64,000 nt of DNA from Allobosea sp. OK403 (GTDB lineage: Bacteria; Pseudomonadota; Alphaproteobacteria; Rhizobiales; Beijerinckiaceae): the NCBI RefSeq assembly GCF_900113835.1, contig NZ_FOQV01000012.1, positions 1-64,000 of the forward strand, written 5' to 3'. The position numbers were made by a program, and so were the translations under genes. Shown here in pieces: positions 1 through 8,487 of this stretch. The notes below the pieces were generated by a model, which worked only from the letters and a program-made list of their open reading frames with translations, was not told the origin of the DNA and ran no database searches. Every line of letters starts with the position of its first letter. The first letter of the stretch is position 1.

Positions 1-2
1 CG

Positions 3-605
3 GCCTCGATCGGGCTCGCCGGGGCGGGCTCGGTCGCCTCGGCGAATGTCAGCGCTGGAGCGCAGGCGCTGAACCTGGCGGGCCTGTCGGTCAGCAACAG
101 TAACTACACCGTGACTGGCGGCAGCGGGACCGTGCAAATCAATCCGGCCGCCATCATCGTTACTGCGATGGGCGGAACCTCGGTGTATGGATCACAACCG
201 GCAAATCCTGGGCTTTCGGCAACGGGCCTGCAAAACGGCGAGAATGTCGGCGTGCTGACGGGGCTTTCGAACTCGTTCGGCATCACCAGCTCCTCAAGTG
301 TTGCCGACAGTCCGTATATGTTGACCGTCGTCGGCGTGTTGAGCAATCCGAACTACACCGTTACCACGCGCATCGCCGGCATCTGGACTGTGACGGCCGC
401 TCCGAGCGTCGAGCCTGCCCGGCCGGTGAACAGGACCGCGATCGACGGGTTCGATCCGCCGGCCTTGCCGGATGCCGCCAAGCCCGTCTTTGCTACGCTG
501 GATCCCGGCGCCGGCATGGTCAATGCGGATCCGCGCTTCGATCAAGCCTATATCTGCTTCGGCGGTGGTGGCGGAATGGCTCAAATGTGTTCCTCCGGGC
601 GTTAA
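3..605 (+). CDS. Surface adhesin with MBG/YDG-type repeats, C-terminal part
   Basis: The reading frame is open from the window edge (first full codon at base 3), so the start lies upstream. About 200 residues are visible. The central part has the pattern of MBG/YDG beta-repeats in large secreted adhesins: a VTA strand, then VYGSQPANP, then GLxNGE, then NYTVT. A NYTVT motif occurs near residues 35 and 118, so at least one full repeat and the end of another are present. The tail is Pro/Ala rich and ends in a Gly run and MAQMCSSGR. Such proteins usually begin with a filamentous-haemagglutinin secretion domain, which cannot be checked here. The family call is fairly secure; the ligand is unknown. 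Confidence 0.65.
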   Translation, partial: ASIGLAGAGSVASANVSAGAQALNLAGLSVSNSNYTVTGGSGTVQINPAAIIVTAMGGTSVYGSQPANPGLSATGLQNGENVGVLTGLSNSFGITSSSSVADSPYMLTVVGVLSNPNYTVTTRIAGIWTVTAAPSVEPARPVNRTAIDGFDPPALPDAAKPVFATLDPGAGMVNADPRFDQAYICFGGGGGMAQMCSSGR

Positions 606-1142
606 TAGAGGCTCGCTGCCGATATGGGATTACATGCGATGTGCCGCCTGCGTGGTCTGCTGCTTGTCGCGGCCCCTGCCTGCCCTCTCTGATCGCCATG
701 GGGCAGACGCAGAAGGGGGCGGCCACGGATGGCGCGCACCCAATGATCGGCCGGCACGTGGCGCTCCAGGCTGAACTCGTAGAACAACGCCTCCTGCGCC
801 ACCTGCCGCTCGCCCATCATCGCGCTGCCCGCCATCCAAGGACGACTGAATCAGGACTTCACAGCCGCAGCAACGACGACTTTTTCACCGGAATAGGCCC
901 AATGCGGACTTCCAATAAGTCTGCTTCTGGACGGTCTGGTTGTCGCGCCGGCCTGCAGGCACGTGGTTCATACGAACGGGGAAGCGCGAGGCGGTTTGCC
1001 CCGCCTTCGTCAGTCGGGATGTCGGACGGAGGGCGAAAGGTTTGGAAGGTCGCTGGTGCTGTACCTGCACCGCAGATGCGGGCGCTAAACTTGGTTTCAC
1101 TGATCGTGTGGGCCTTCAATCAGAGCGGCGCCTAGACCTCAG
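606..1142. other. Gene-poor gap with remnants
   Basis: No intact gene is supported here. The gap holds a decayed IS end at 721-887 and one degenerate copy of the dispersed repeat around 914-930. Bases 624-692 encode a 22-residue open frame with a signal-peptide-like stretch (MCRLRGLLLVAAPACPL) that stops at once. It may be the 5' stump of a lost secreted protein, but this is weak. Longer open frames across the gap run over the IS fragment on the wrong strand and look non-coding. Confidence 0.5.
721..887 (-). pseudogene. IS1182-like element remnant, 5' end of transposase
   Basis: On the minus strand from 820 the frame reads MMGERQVAQEALFYEFSLER then HVPADH, the typical N-terminus of IS1182/DUF772 transposases. 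The similarity stops after about 35 residues near 721, where the family would continue into the DRFVDLS region. Upstream at 877-887 the minus strand reads TGAAAAAGTCG. The same 11 bases occur at the outer end of the 3' transposase fragment at 56098, so this is probably the terminal inverted repeat. Everything downstream of the N-terminus is lost, so it is a dead fragment. Confidence 0.6.
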
Positions 1143-1952
1143 TCAGCGCGTCATCGTTGAACTGTCCGACCAGATGAACTCGGGCTTCTTGCCTTTGCGG
1201 GTCATCGCCATCTGGTATTCGTAGATGTCAGGGCGATAAAGAGCTTCGAGCAGTTCCACCGGCCGACCCTTCTCGTCGCGGACGAGCCGGCGGATGCCGA
1301 GCAGCGCAGCGCCGATCTCGACCTCCAGCAGGGGGGCGACGCGGGTATCGGCGAGCTTGGCCGTGATGGTCTGATCGGCCCTCGCGACCTTGATGCCGGC
1401 TTTCTCAAACAGGCTGAGCAACGGCCGCTCCAGGAGATCGTTGGGACCGTAGGTGCGGCCGACCGTTTCCGGCACATAGGTCGTCAGGAAGGAGAACGGT
1501 GTGTTCTCATGGTGCCGGACGCGCACGACACGCTGGACGATGGCGCCTTGCTGCAATTCCAGCCGCGTCGCGACTTCGGGCGAGGCTGGAACATAGTCGA
1601 ACTCGATCAGGTCGACGCGCGTACGCAGCCCCATGGCGAGCAGATTTTCGAGCATGCCGCGCAGATTGGTGTCGATCGGCGGCGGCGTGATCACCGGCTG
1701 GGCGAAATTGCCTTTGCCATGCCGACGTACCACGAGGCCCTCCGAGGCCAGCCGGTCGAGTGCGCGGCGCACGGTGATGCGCGAGACCTTGAACAGCTCC
1801 TCGAGCTTGTGTTCCGAGGGCAGCGCCTTGCCGGGCTGGTACTGGCCATCGATGATCTGCTGGCGCAGGACGACATAGACCTGATGATGCAGCGGCGCCG
1901 CGATCTCCTGGCGCACCTCGCCGCCTCGCCTGCTCATGCCGATCGTCATCAT
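1143..1952 (-). CDS. GntR/HutC-family transcriptional regulator
   Basis: 269 residues. A winged helix-turn-helix occupies about residues 18-85 (LHHQVYVVLRQQIIDGQYQPG, then LPSEHKLEELFKVSRITVRR), followed by a UTRA ligand-binding domain (about 105-255) with the usual RVVRVRHHENTPFSFLTTYVP strand. UTRA regulators normally repress neighbouring catabolic or uptake genes and are released by a small ligand. It lies 99 bp downstream of the SDR gene on the same strand and beside the GMC/SDR/ABC cluster, so it is the likely local regulator. The start could also be Met6. A candidate operator is the palindrome at 5235-5247. Confidence 0.88.
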   Translation of the reverse strand: MMTIGMSRRGGEVRQEIAAPLHHQVYVVLRQQIIDGQYQPGKALPSEHKLEELFKVSRITVRRALDRLASEGLVVRRHGKGNFAQPVITPPPIDTNLRGMLENLLAMGLRTRVDLIEFDYVPASPEVATRLELQQGAIVQRVVRVRHHENTPFSFLTTYVPETVGRTYGPNDLLERPLLSLFEKAGIKVARADQTITAKLADTRVAPLLEVEIGAALLGIRRLVRDEKGRPVELLEALYRPDIYEYQMAMTRKGKKPEFIWSDSSTMTR

Positions 1953-2051
1953 CCTTCAACTCCGCTCGTCACTGCTTTGCCCGCCGCCGCTGCCGGCCCG
2001 CTCAATCTCGATACAGCGATTCCCGCGCGCAACATTAGCCATCCGGGTCAT

Positions 2052-2804
2052 TCAAGCGGCGGTGACGCCGCCATCGACGCACAGCACCTGCCCGGTGATG
2101 AAAGAGGCCGCCTGCGAGGTCAGGAAGCGCAGGACTTCGGCGACTTCGCCGGGTTCGCCGAAACGCCCGAGCGGAATGCTGGTGACAAGCCGCTCGGCCC
2201 GCTCTGCATCGGCGCGTGCGACAGCAGTCATCGGTGTCGCGATCGGCCCCGGCGCCACCGCATTGACCCTGATGCCACGCGGCGCCAGTTCAAGCGCCAG
2301 TGCCTTGGTCAGGCCGTTGAGCCCGGCCTTGGAAGCCGCATAAGCGGCAGCACGTGGATGCCCGACGATGCCGATCTGGCTCGATACGAAGGTGATGGCC
2401 CCGCCCGGAGCCATTGCGAGTGCAGAATCGCGAGCGAGCGAGAAGCCGGCGGTCAGGTTGATGTCGAGCACGCGTTGCCAATCGGCGAGGCCTGTTTCGA
2501 GGCCCGGCCGATGGTCGAAGATGCCGGCGCTGGAGACCAGTCCGTCGAGGCCGCCGAGCTGCGCGCGTGCAGCCTCCACCCGCTCCGCCGAGCGCGCGAA
2601 ATCGGTCAGATCGGCGGCTGCGATGGTGTTGCCGAGCGTCCCATCGACCTCACGCAGCAGAGCCTCGCGTTCGCGCTCGTCGCGCACCAGGGCGAAGCAG
2701 GCGGCGCCATCGGCGAGAGCGAGCTTGAGGAAGGCCAGCCCGATTCCCGATCCGGCTCCCGTCACCAGCAGGCGGCGGCCGGCCAAACTTGTATTACTTG
2801 TCAT
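2052..2804 (-). CDS. SDR-family NAD(P)-dependent oxidoreductase
   Basis: 250 residues, the usual length of a classical short-chain dehydrogenase/reductase. The cofactor motif TGAGSGIG is at residues 15-22. The catalytic residues are Asn116 (DINLT), Ser141/142 (FVSSQIG), Tyr155 and Lys159 (YAASK), all present. The usual NAG motif reads SAG at 92-94. PGPIATPM and the C-terminal GQVLCVDGG are typical. The substrate cannot be told from sequence. It is divergent from the CMD-like gene at 2849, with 44 bp between them, and probably forms one catabolic unit with it and the GMC oxidoreductase. Confidence 0.9.
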   Translation of the reverse strand: MTSNTSLAGRRLLVTGAGSGIGLAFLKLALADGAACFALVRDEREREALLREVDGTLGNTIAAADLTDFARSAERVEAARAQLGGLDGLVSSAGIFDHRPGLETGLADWQRVLDINLTAGFSLARDSALAMAPGGAITFVSSQIGIVGHPRAAAYAASKAGLNGLTKALALELAPRGIRVNAVAPGPIATPMTAVARADAERAERLVTSIPLGRFGEPGEVAEVLRFLTSQAASFITGQVLCVDGGVTAA

Positions 2805-2848
2805 ATCTGCAATCCTTGGCGTGACCTGAGCCCAGGAGATCTGTCTCG

Positions 2849-3556
2849 ATGACCACGCCCCCGAACCTGGTTGAGCTGCTTGCCGGCGTCCGCGCCAAGC
2901 GCGGCTATCTGCTGCCGCATCACGGGCTGATGGCGATCACCTCGCCGGCGCTGCTGGATGCCTATGACGCAGCCTATACCCAGATCGCGCTCGCCGATCG
3001 CGTGCTGAGCCATCATGACCGCGAATTCGTCTGGCTGGCGATCCTGATCGCCACCGATGAGGCGATCGCGACCCATCACATCGCCAAGTTCAAGGCGGCT
3101 GGGGGCACCGATGCCGAACTCGAGGTCATCCTGACGATCACGGCGCTCGCGCTGGGCTTCGAATCCTATCGCTTCGTCGCCAGGAACTGGCTCGGTCACT
3201 TGCCGGACTGCGACCCGCAGGCGATCTATCTGCGCGCCTTGCGCAAGAGCGCCGGCGATGTGCCGATGCGCCTCGTCAACATGGCCGTCGCCTCCGTCTT
3301 CGTCTGCAAGGCGGGCTGGGACGCGCTCGCGCTGCAGATCGTGGCGGCCTATGACGACGCCGTGCCGGAACTCGAACTTGCCGAGGCGATCTCGCTGGCC
3401 ATGTTCCCCGGCAGCGTGCCGCATTTCGTCGAGGCTGCGCGGGTCTGGCGCGAACTGATCGTGGCTGGAAAAGTTTCCGCCTCCCAACCTTTCCTGGACT
3501 GGGCGAACCTGTCGGGCCAGGGCGGCTTCGACGAAGCCAGCCGCGCGAAACGCTGA
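2849..3556 (+). CDS. Carboxymuconolactone decarboxylase/AhpD-like protein, copy 1
   Basis: 235 residues, all-helical. It belongs to the CMD/AhpD superfamily by its conserved core DREFVWLAILIATDEAIATHH (residues 57-77): Glu71 and His76/His77 sit where AhpD has E...CxxC...H. There is no CxxC pair, so a thiol peroxidase role is unlikely; a decarboxylase- or isomerase-like role is more plausible. A second, weaker copy of the fold seems to fill the C-terminal half. It is clearly paralogous to the gene at 9363, sharing RG[YF]LLPHHG near residue 20. The ribosome site AGGAG is at 2832, with ATG at 2849. Substrate unknown. Confidence 0.7.
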   Translation: MTTPPNLVELLAGVRAKRGYLLPHHGLMAITSPALLDAYDAAYTQIALADRVLSHHDREFVWLAILIATDEAIATHHIAKFKAAGGTDAELEVILTITALALGFESYRFVARNWLGHLPDCDPQAIYLRALRKSAGDVPMRLVNMAVASVFVCKAGWDALALQIVAAYDDAVPELELAEAISLAMFPGSVPHFVEAARVWRELIVAGKVSASQPFLDWANLSGQGGFDEASRAKR

Positions 3557-3588
3557 GGAGGCTCGCATCCGCTGGGGCCGGCGGCGCA

Positions 3589-5202
3589 TCATGCCGCTGC
3601 CCCGAGGATGAATTCGGCCGCGCGCTCCGCGACCATCATCGTCGGTGCGTGCGTGTTCGACGAGGGCATGCGCGGCATCACCGAGGCATCGACCACGCGC
3701 AAGCCCGCGAGACCGCGAACGCGCAGGTGCTGATCGACGACCGCCATGGTGTCGGTCCCCATCCTGCAACTGCCGACCGGGTGGAACACCGTGTCGGCCG
3801 TGGCGCGCAGCCAGGCCTCGATCTCGGCGTCCGTGACGACCTCGGGACCGGGCGAGAGTTCGGGACCGCGATAGCGATCGAAGGCGGGCTGCGCGAAGAC
3901 GCGGCGCAGCGCTTTCACGCCCTCGCGCAGAACCCTGAGATCGGTCGGGTCGGACAGGTAGTTCGGCCGGATCAGCGGCGCCGCGAGCGGATCGGCGCTG
4001 CCGATCGAGATCTCGCCGGTGCTGTGGGGACGCAGCTGATAGACATTGGCGAAGAAGCCATGCCCCTCATAGCGGTTCCCGGCGCGCGCCAGGAAAGGCA
4101 GGCGCAGCGCCGCCGTCGAGAGGCCCGGCAGGAAATGCGACTGCAGGTCGGGCTCGTCGAGTGCCGGGTCCGATTTGAAGAAGGCGCCGGCTTCGAGCGG
4201 GAAGGAGGCGGCAGGGCCGCGTTTGAGGGCTATCGCCTGCAGCAGCGCGAGCACGGCCCGGTCGCCGCGCAGTGTGCCGTAGAGCGTGATCGGTTCGAGA
4301 CAGGCATGCTCGACGCGGGCGAGCAGATGATCCTGCAGATTCTTGCCGACGCCCTTGAGATCGGCAATGACCGGAATGCCGTAACGGCGCAGCAGATCGG
4401 CGTCGCCGATGCCGGAATGCAGCAATGCCGCAGGTGAATTGACGGTCCCGCAGGACAGGATGATCTCGCGTGAAGCCTTGATCGTCTCGCGCCCGGTGCC
4501 GCTCACGATCTCCACGCCCGTCGCGCGCTCGCCCTCGAATGCGACGCGCAGCAGGCGTGCCTTGGTCTTGATCGTCAGATTGGGGCGGTTGCGAACGGGA
4601 TCGAGGAAGGAGCGTGCCGCGCTCCAGCGCTCTCCGTCCTTGGTGGTGAAGTCGTAGCGGCCAAACCCTTCCTGGGTCGCGCCGTTGAAATCGGGATTAT
4701 ACGGATAGCCGGCCTGCTGGCCCGCTTCCACGAAGGCATCGAACAGCGGGTTTGGCGTATTGGGACGCGAGACCGGCAGCGGGCCGTTGCCGCCGCGCAA
4801 GCCGTTGCCGCCCGGCTGATAGCTTTCGCTGCGCTTGAAGGCGGGCAGCACTTTGTCGAAGGACCAGTCGGGCAGGCCCATCTGGCTCCAGCCGTCATAA
4901 TCCATCGGCGTGCCGCGGGTGTAGACCATGCCGTTGATCGCGGAGGAGCCGCCGAGTACACGGCCGCGCGGCCAGAACAGACGCCGGCCCTGCAGATGCG
5001 GCTCGGGTTCGGTGCGATAGAACCAGTTGGCGTAGCGGCTGCGCAGCAGCACGCCTGTCATCAGAGGCACCCGGAAGAGCGGATTCCAATCCGGGCCGCC
5101 AGCCTCCAGAAGCAGGACCTTGAGGGCCGGATCGGCCGAGAGGCGATTGGCCAAAACGCAGCCTGCAGAGCCTGCTCCGACGATGATAAAGTCGAATTCC
5201 AA
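3589..5202 (-). CDS. GMC-family FAD-dependent oxidoreductase (choline dehydrogenase-like)
   Basis: 537 residues, typical family length. The N-terminal FAD motif GAGSAG is at residues 9-14, followed by LLLEAGG. GMC signature 1 is at residues 80-91 (GRVLGGSSAING). The catalytic pair near the C-terminus is His474 (DTVFHPVGSCRMG) and His518 (NTHAPTMM). Such enzymes oxidise alcohols with FAD and pass electrons to a quinone, cytochrome or oxygen. There is no signal peptide. It is convergent with the CMD-like gene at 2849 and divergent from the SDR at 5324; a palindrome lies in the 121-bp gap. The substrate is not determined, and choline is only the family label. Confidence 0.88.
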   Translation of the reverse strand: MEFDFIIVGAGSAGCVLANRLSADPALKVLLLEAGGPDWNPLFRVPLMTGVLLRSRYANWFYRTEPEPHLQGRRLFWPRGRVLGGSSAINGMVYTRGTPMDYDGWSQMGLPDWSFDKVLPAFKRSESYQPGGNGLRGGNGPLPVSRPNTPNPLFDAFVEAGQQAGYPYNPDFNGATQEGFGRYDFTTKDGERWSAARSFLDPVRNRPNLTIKTKARLLRVAFEGERATGVEIVSGTGRETIKASREIILSCGTVNSPAALLHSGIGDADLLRRYGIPVIADLKGVGKNLQDHLLARVEHACLEPITLYGTLRGDRAVLALLQAIALKRGPAASFPLEAGAFFKSDPALDEPDLQSHFLPGLSTAALRLPFLARAGNRYEGHGFFANVYQLRPHSTGEISIGSADPLAAPLIRPNYLSDPTDLRVLREGVKALRRVFAQPAFDRYRGPELSPGPEVVTDAEIEAWLRATADTVFHPVGSCRMGTDTMAVVDQHLRVRGLAGLRVVDASVMPRMPSSNTHAPTMMVAERAAEFILGAAA

Positions 5203-5234
5203 GCGCTTACCTCGTTTGACAGCTAACTTGTACT

Positions 5235-5247
5235 TTGTTTATAACAA
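5235..5247. promoter_or_regulatory. Candidate GntR/HutC operator
   Basis: The perfect palindrome TTGTT-TAT-AACAA lies in the gap between the divergent GMC and SDR genes. It is preceded by AACTTGTA (5225-5232); the same AACTTGTA occurs at 2786-2793, at the start of the other divergent pair in this cluster. TTGT..ACAA palindromes are common targets of UTRA-type GntR regulators, and one is encoded at 1143-1952. The link is inference. Confidence 0.4.
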
Positions 5248-5323
5248 CCAGATCATAAGATGAAAGCCTAGCGGTAATTTGGGGACAAAGAAGCTCCACT
5301 TGCCGGCGCGGGGGAGAGTCGCG

Positions 5324-6073
5324 ATGCAGGCAAGCCCGGCCGCTCGGCCGCTTTCGGGGCAGGTCGCCCTGGTGACAGGTGGTGCGCGCGGGATCGGCGC
5401 CGCGATCTGCCGGGCGCTGGCAGCCGATGGCGCGAGGATCCATGTCGCCGACATCCTGGCTTGCGACGAAACCGTTGACGGCATTGTGGCAGCGGGGGGA
5501 ACCGCTCATGGCCGCGTCCTCGACGTGACCGACCGCTCCGCCTGCAAGGCGCTCGCCGATGAGATCATCGCCAGTTCAGGCCGGCTCGATATCCTGATCT
5601 GCAATGCCGGCATCTGCCCGCCTGGAACCGTGGCGGGTGACTGGGCGCAGTGGGACCGCGTGATCGATGTCAATCTTCACGGCACCCAGCACTGCGTCGC
5701 CGCCGTCTGGGGTCACATGGTCGAGCGTCGCTATGGCCGGATCGTGCTGGTGAGCTCCATGGCTTATTATCAGGGCGGCGTGATCGTCGGGACGGAATAC
5801 TCCGCCACGAAAGGCGCGGTCGTCGCGATGGCGCGGCATATCGCCCGCAATGGCGGCCAGCACGGCATCCTGTGCAATGCCGTGGCGCCGGGCGTGATCG
5901 CCACGGAGATGACGGCGGCGTTTTCGAAGCCGGATCCGACTACAATCCCGCTGCGCCGGGTCGGTACGGCGGAGGATGTGGCGGGGCCGGTGCGGTTCCT
6001 GTGCGGTCCGGATTCATCCTACATGACCGGGACGATCCTGAACGTCACCGGCGGCATCGTTCTTGCGGCATGA
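5324..6073 (+). CDS. SDR-family oxidoreductase
   Basis: 249 residues from the ATG at 5324, chosen because GGGGAG at 5311-5316 is well placed; a TTG at 5279 in the same frame lacks this support. TGGARGIG is at residues 18-25, NAG at 94-96, Ser144/145, Tyr159 and Lys163 (YSATK). It is only distantly like the SDR at 2052, so not a recent duplicate. It is the first gene of a co-directional series: UPF0303 protein, binding protein, ATPase, permease and CMD-like protein. Probably a dehydrogenase step for the imported substrate. Confidence 0.88.
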   Translation: MQASPAARPLSGQVALVTGGARGIGAAICRALAADGARIHVADILACDETVDGIVAAGGTAHGRVLDVTDRSACKALADEIIASSGRLDILICNAGICPPGTVAGDWAQWDRVIDVNLHGTQHCVAAVWGHMVERRYGRIVLVSSMAYYQGGVIVGTEYSATKGAVVAMARHIARNGGQHGILCNAVAPGVIATEMTAAFSKPDPTTIPLRRVGTAEDVAGPVRFLCGPDSSYMTGTILNVTGGIVLAA

Positions 6074-6120
6074 GTGACTTGCAGCATGAGCGACTTGCAG
6101 CATGAGCGACTTGCGGCATG
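6070..6120 (+). repeat. 16-bp tandem repeat over a stop/start junction
   Basis: The unit GCATGAGCGACTTGCA is repeated, with ATGs at 6070, 6086, 6102 and 6118. The first unit contains the TGA stop of the SDR gene and the last contains the ATG of the UPF0303 gene. Because 16 is not a multiple of three, each ATG is in a different frame from its neighbour. Confidence 0.85.
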
Positions 6121-6600
6121 AGTGAAACGGGCGCAGCGACGATGGATCACGCAGCCGCCAAGAAGGCCATCGAGGCCAACGAGCAGGTCCTGGCCCGGTT
6201 GCCGCTCGATACCACGACGTTGCACGCGCTCGGCCGCGACCTCCTGGCCAACAGCCCCGCGCCGCTTGCCGTGAAAATCGTGCTGGGGCGGCGGACGGTT
6301 CTGCTCCTGGCCGGCGCCGGCACCAGCATCGACAATGAGCGCTTCCTCGACCTCAAGATCAATACGGTCTTCAATTGCGGCCATAGCTCGCTGTGGTGGC
6401 ATCATCACCTGCGCGGCACGGGGCGGACGCTCGCCGATGTCGCCTGGGCCGATCCGCGCGCGGTCGTCGATGTCGGCGGCGGCGTGCCGTTGTTCGCGCA
6501 TGGCCAGGTCGTCGGCGCGCTGGCGGTCTCAGGGCTGCCGCATGAGGACGACCACAGCCTGATCATGGCGGGCGTCCGCGCCATCGTCGAAGCCGAATAA
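6118..6600 (+). CDS. UPF0303 / GlcG-HbpS-like protein
   Basis: 160 residues, the usual size of the UPF0303 family (same superfamily as HbpS/GlcG, annotated as heme-degrading domain). Conserved points visible are FNCGHSSLWWHHHLRGTGRTL (about residues 84-104), VPLFAHGQVVGALAVSGLP (about 123-141) and EDDHSLI near 143. Members often sit beside dehydrogenases and transporters as small accessory proteins; the molecular role is not settled. The gene follows the SDR by 44 bp and is preceded by the 16-bp tandem repeat. Confidence 0.7.
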   Translation: MSETGAATMDHAAAKKAIEANEQVLARLPLDTTTLHALGRDLLANSPAPLAVKIVLGRRTVLLLAGAGTSIDNERFLDLKINTVFNCGHSSLWWHHHLRGTGRTLADVAWADPRAVVDVGGGVPLFAHGQVVGALAVSGLPHEDDHSLIMAGVRAIVEAE

Positions 6601-6631
6601 TCATAGATCTAAAAAACCGGGGAACAGGATC

Positions 6632-7702
6632 ATGACCGACAAGACCGCTTTCTCCCGCCGTTCGCTGCTCGTGGCAGCCTCGGGCGCCACCGCCGGCGCC
6701 TTCCTTCCCAAAATCGTCCATGCCCAGGCTTCGATGCCGGAGCTGACGACATTGCGCTCGACCTCCAAATCCTGGCTCTGGGCGGCGGAGGACTATGCGA
6801 GCTCGGCTGCGTTCTTCACCGAAGCGCGGGTCAAGGTGAATTCCAACGCCTCCAATCGCGGCACCAATGTCGCGGCCCTGCAGGGCGGCGGCGTCGACAT
6901 CGTGCTGGGCGATCCCGGCGAGGTGCTACGGGCGCGGGCGCAGAACCTGCAGATCCGCACCTTCATCGCGACGGTCAGCCGCTATGCCAGCCATGTCATG
7001 CTGAAGAACGACATCCTGTCCAAGCGCGGCGTCGACGAGAAGTCGCCCGAGGCCAAGAAGATCGAGGCGCTGAAGGGCCTGAAGCTCGGCACCACGGGCC
7101 CGGGCGCAGCGCCTGACGCGCTGTTCCGCTATCTCGCCTCGCTGGCGGGCATGGACGCCAATCGCGACTTCCAGCTCGTGCCGATCCAGGGCGGTGGGCC
7201 CGCGATCCTGGCGGCGCTGCAGCAGGGTGTCATCGAAGGCTTCTGCCTGTCGTCGCCGACAGCCGACATGGCGGTGCAGCGGCAGAATTGCGGCTATCTC
7301 TTTCAGATGGCGTTGAACCCGCCGACACAGCTCAAGGAGGTGCAGTACATCGTCGCCTCCTCCGGCGAGGCGACGATCGCCAGCAAGCGCGACGCGCTGG
7401 AGCGCTATGCACGCGGCATCGCCCTGGCGCTGCGCTCGATCAAATCCGAGCCGCAAAAGTTCAAGGCCTGGGCCAAGGACTGGTTTGAAGGATTGGAGCC
7501 CGAGACCTTCGAGCTCGCCTTCGCCAATAACGGCGCGATCTATTTCGACGATCCAACCCCGAAGCAGGCGCTGCTCGACGGCAACATCGCCTTCATCAAC
7601 ACGGTGAACAAGCAGATGGGCGCGGCCCCGCTACAGGATACCCTGACCTTCGCAAACGTCAGCGATCCCTCGATCGCGGCCGCGGCCATGAAGGGCCTGT
7701 GA
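6632..7702 (+). CDS. ABC transporter substrate-binding protein, NMT1/TauA/SsuA type
   Basis: 356 residues. The N-terminus has a twin-arginine signal (FSRRSLLVAAS at residues 7-17, with a likely cut after VHAQA near 33), so the protein is periplasmic and possibly exported folded. The body matches nitrate/sulfonate/taurine-type binding proteins: a DIVLGDPGEVLRA stretch, LKGLKLGTTGPG, then a two-lobe fold. These proteins bind small anions, thiamine precursors or aromatic compounds. The stop codon overlaps the start of the ATPase gene (TGATG). The ligand is probably the substrate of the nearby GMC/SDR/CMD enzymes. Confidence 0.85.
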   Translation: MTDKTAFSRRSLLVAASGATAGAFLPKIVHAQASMPELTTLRSTSKSWLWAAEDYASSAAFFTEARVKVNSNASNRGTNVAALQGGGVDIVLGDPGEVLRARAQNLQIRTFIATVSRYASHVMLKNDILSKRGVDEKSPEAKKIEALKGLKLGTTGPGAAPDALFRYLASLAGMDANRDFQLVPIQGGGPAILAALQQGVIEGFCLSSPTADMAVQRQNCGYLFQMALNPPTQLKEVQYIVASSGEATIASKRDALERYARGIALALRSIKSEPQKFKAWAKDWFEGLEPETFELAFANNGAIYFDDPTPKQALLDGNIAFINTVNKQMGAAPLQDTLTFANVSDPSIAAAAMKGL

Positions 7703-8487
7703 TGGCCGGCGCGGCGATCAGCATCGACGGCGTCGACAAGCGCTATATCGGGCGCGGCCGCGAGGTCGTCGCGCTCGACCATGTCTCGCTGGAGATCGAG
7801 GAGGGCGAATTCGTCGCCTTCGTCGGTCCTTCCGGCTGCGGGAAATCGACCCTGCTCAACATGATCGCGGGCATCATCCCGATGACGTCCGGCTCGATCA
7901 TGCATGAGGGCCGCAAGGTCACCGCCATCAACCGGCATGTCGGCTACCTGACGCAGGCCGACAGCGTGCTGCCCTGGCGGACCGTCGAGCAGAATGTCGG
8001 CCTGCCGCTGGAATATCGCGGCATGCCGGCGGCGCAGCGCCAGAAGCGCGTGGCCGAGATGCTCGCGCTCGTCGATCTCAAGGGTTTCGACAAGGCCTTC
8101 CCGAAGGAGCTCTCGGGCGGCATGCGCAAGCGCGTCGCGCTGGCCCAGATGCTGGCCTATGGCCCCGACACGCTGTTGATGGACGAGCCGTTCGGCGCGC
8201 TCGACGCCCAGCTCAAGCTGGTGATGCAGCAGCAATTGCTGCGGATCTGGCAGGAGCAGAAGAAGACGATCGTCTTCGTGACGCATGATCTGGCCGAAGC
8301 GATCGCGCTGGCTTCGCGCGTCATCGTGTTCTCGGGCCGGCCGGGCAAGATCAAATATGTCGAGGAGATCAAGATCCCCTATCCGCGCGACGTCTTCAAA
8401 GTCCGCTTCCTGCGCGAATTCGAGACCGCCTACGATAATCTGTGGCGTGAACTCTCCCCCGAGATCGCCAAAGGGGAAGACCTGTGA
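7702..8487 (+). CDS. ABC transporter ATP-binding protein, nitrate/sulfonate/taurine type
   Basis: 261 residues from the ATG at 7702, which overlaps the upstream TGA. The Walker A motif GPSGCGKST is at residues 42-50, the Q-loop is in YLTQADSVLPW (82-92), the signature LSGGM at 137-141 and Walker B LLMDEP at 158-163, followed by the D-loop GALD and the H-loop THD. Members of the TauB/SsuB group have this length and lack a C-terminal regulatory domain. It powers import with the permease at 8484. Confidence 0.92.
   Translation: MAGAAISIDGVDKRYIGRGREVVALDHVSLEIEEGEFVAFVGPSGCGKSTLLNMIAGIIPMTSGSIMHEGRKVTAINRHVGYLTQADSVLPWRTVEQNVGLPLEYRGMPAAQRQKRVAEMLALVDLKGFDKAFPKELSGGMRKRVALAQMLAYGPDTLLMDEPFGALDAQLKLVMQQQLLRIWQEQKKTIVFVTHDLAEAIALASRVIVFSGRPGKIKYVEEIKIPYPRDVFKVRFLREFETAYDNLWRELSPEIAKGEDL

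Noticed and set aside
587..1135. 182-codon plus-strand frame
   Set aside because: It runs over the IS1182-like remnant on the wrong strand and over a repeat, with no recognisable domain.
1509..2852. Long plus-strand frame of 447 codons
   Set aside because: Antisense to the GntR and SDR genes; the minus-strand products have clear families and this one has none.
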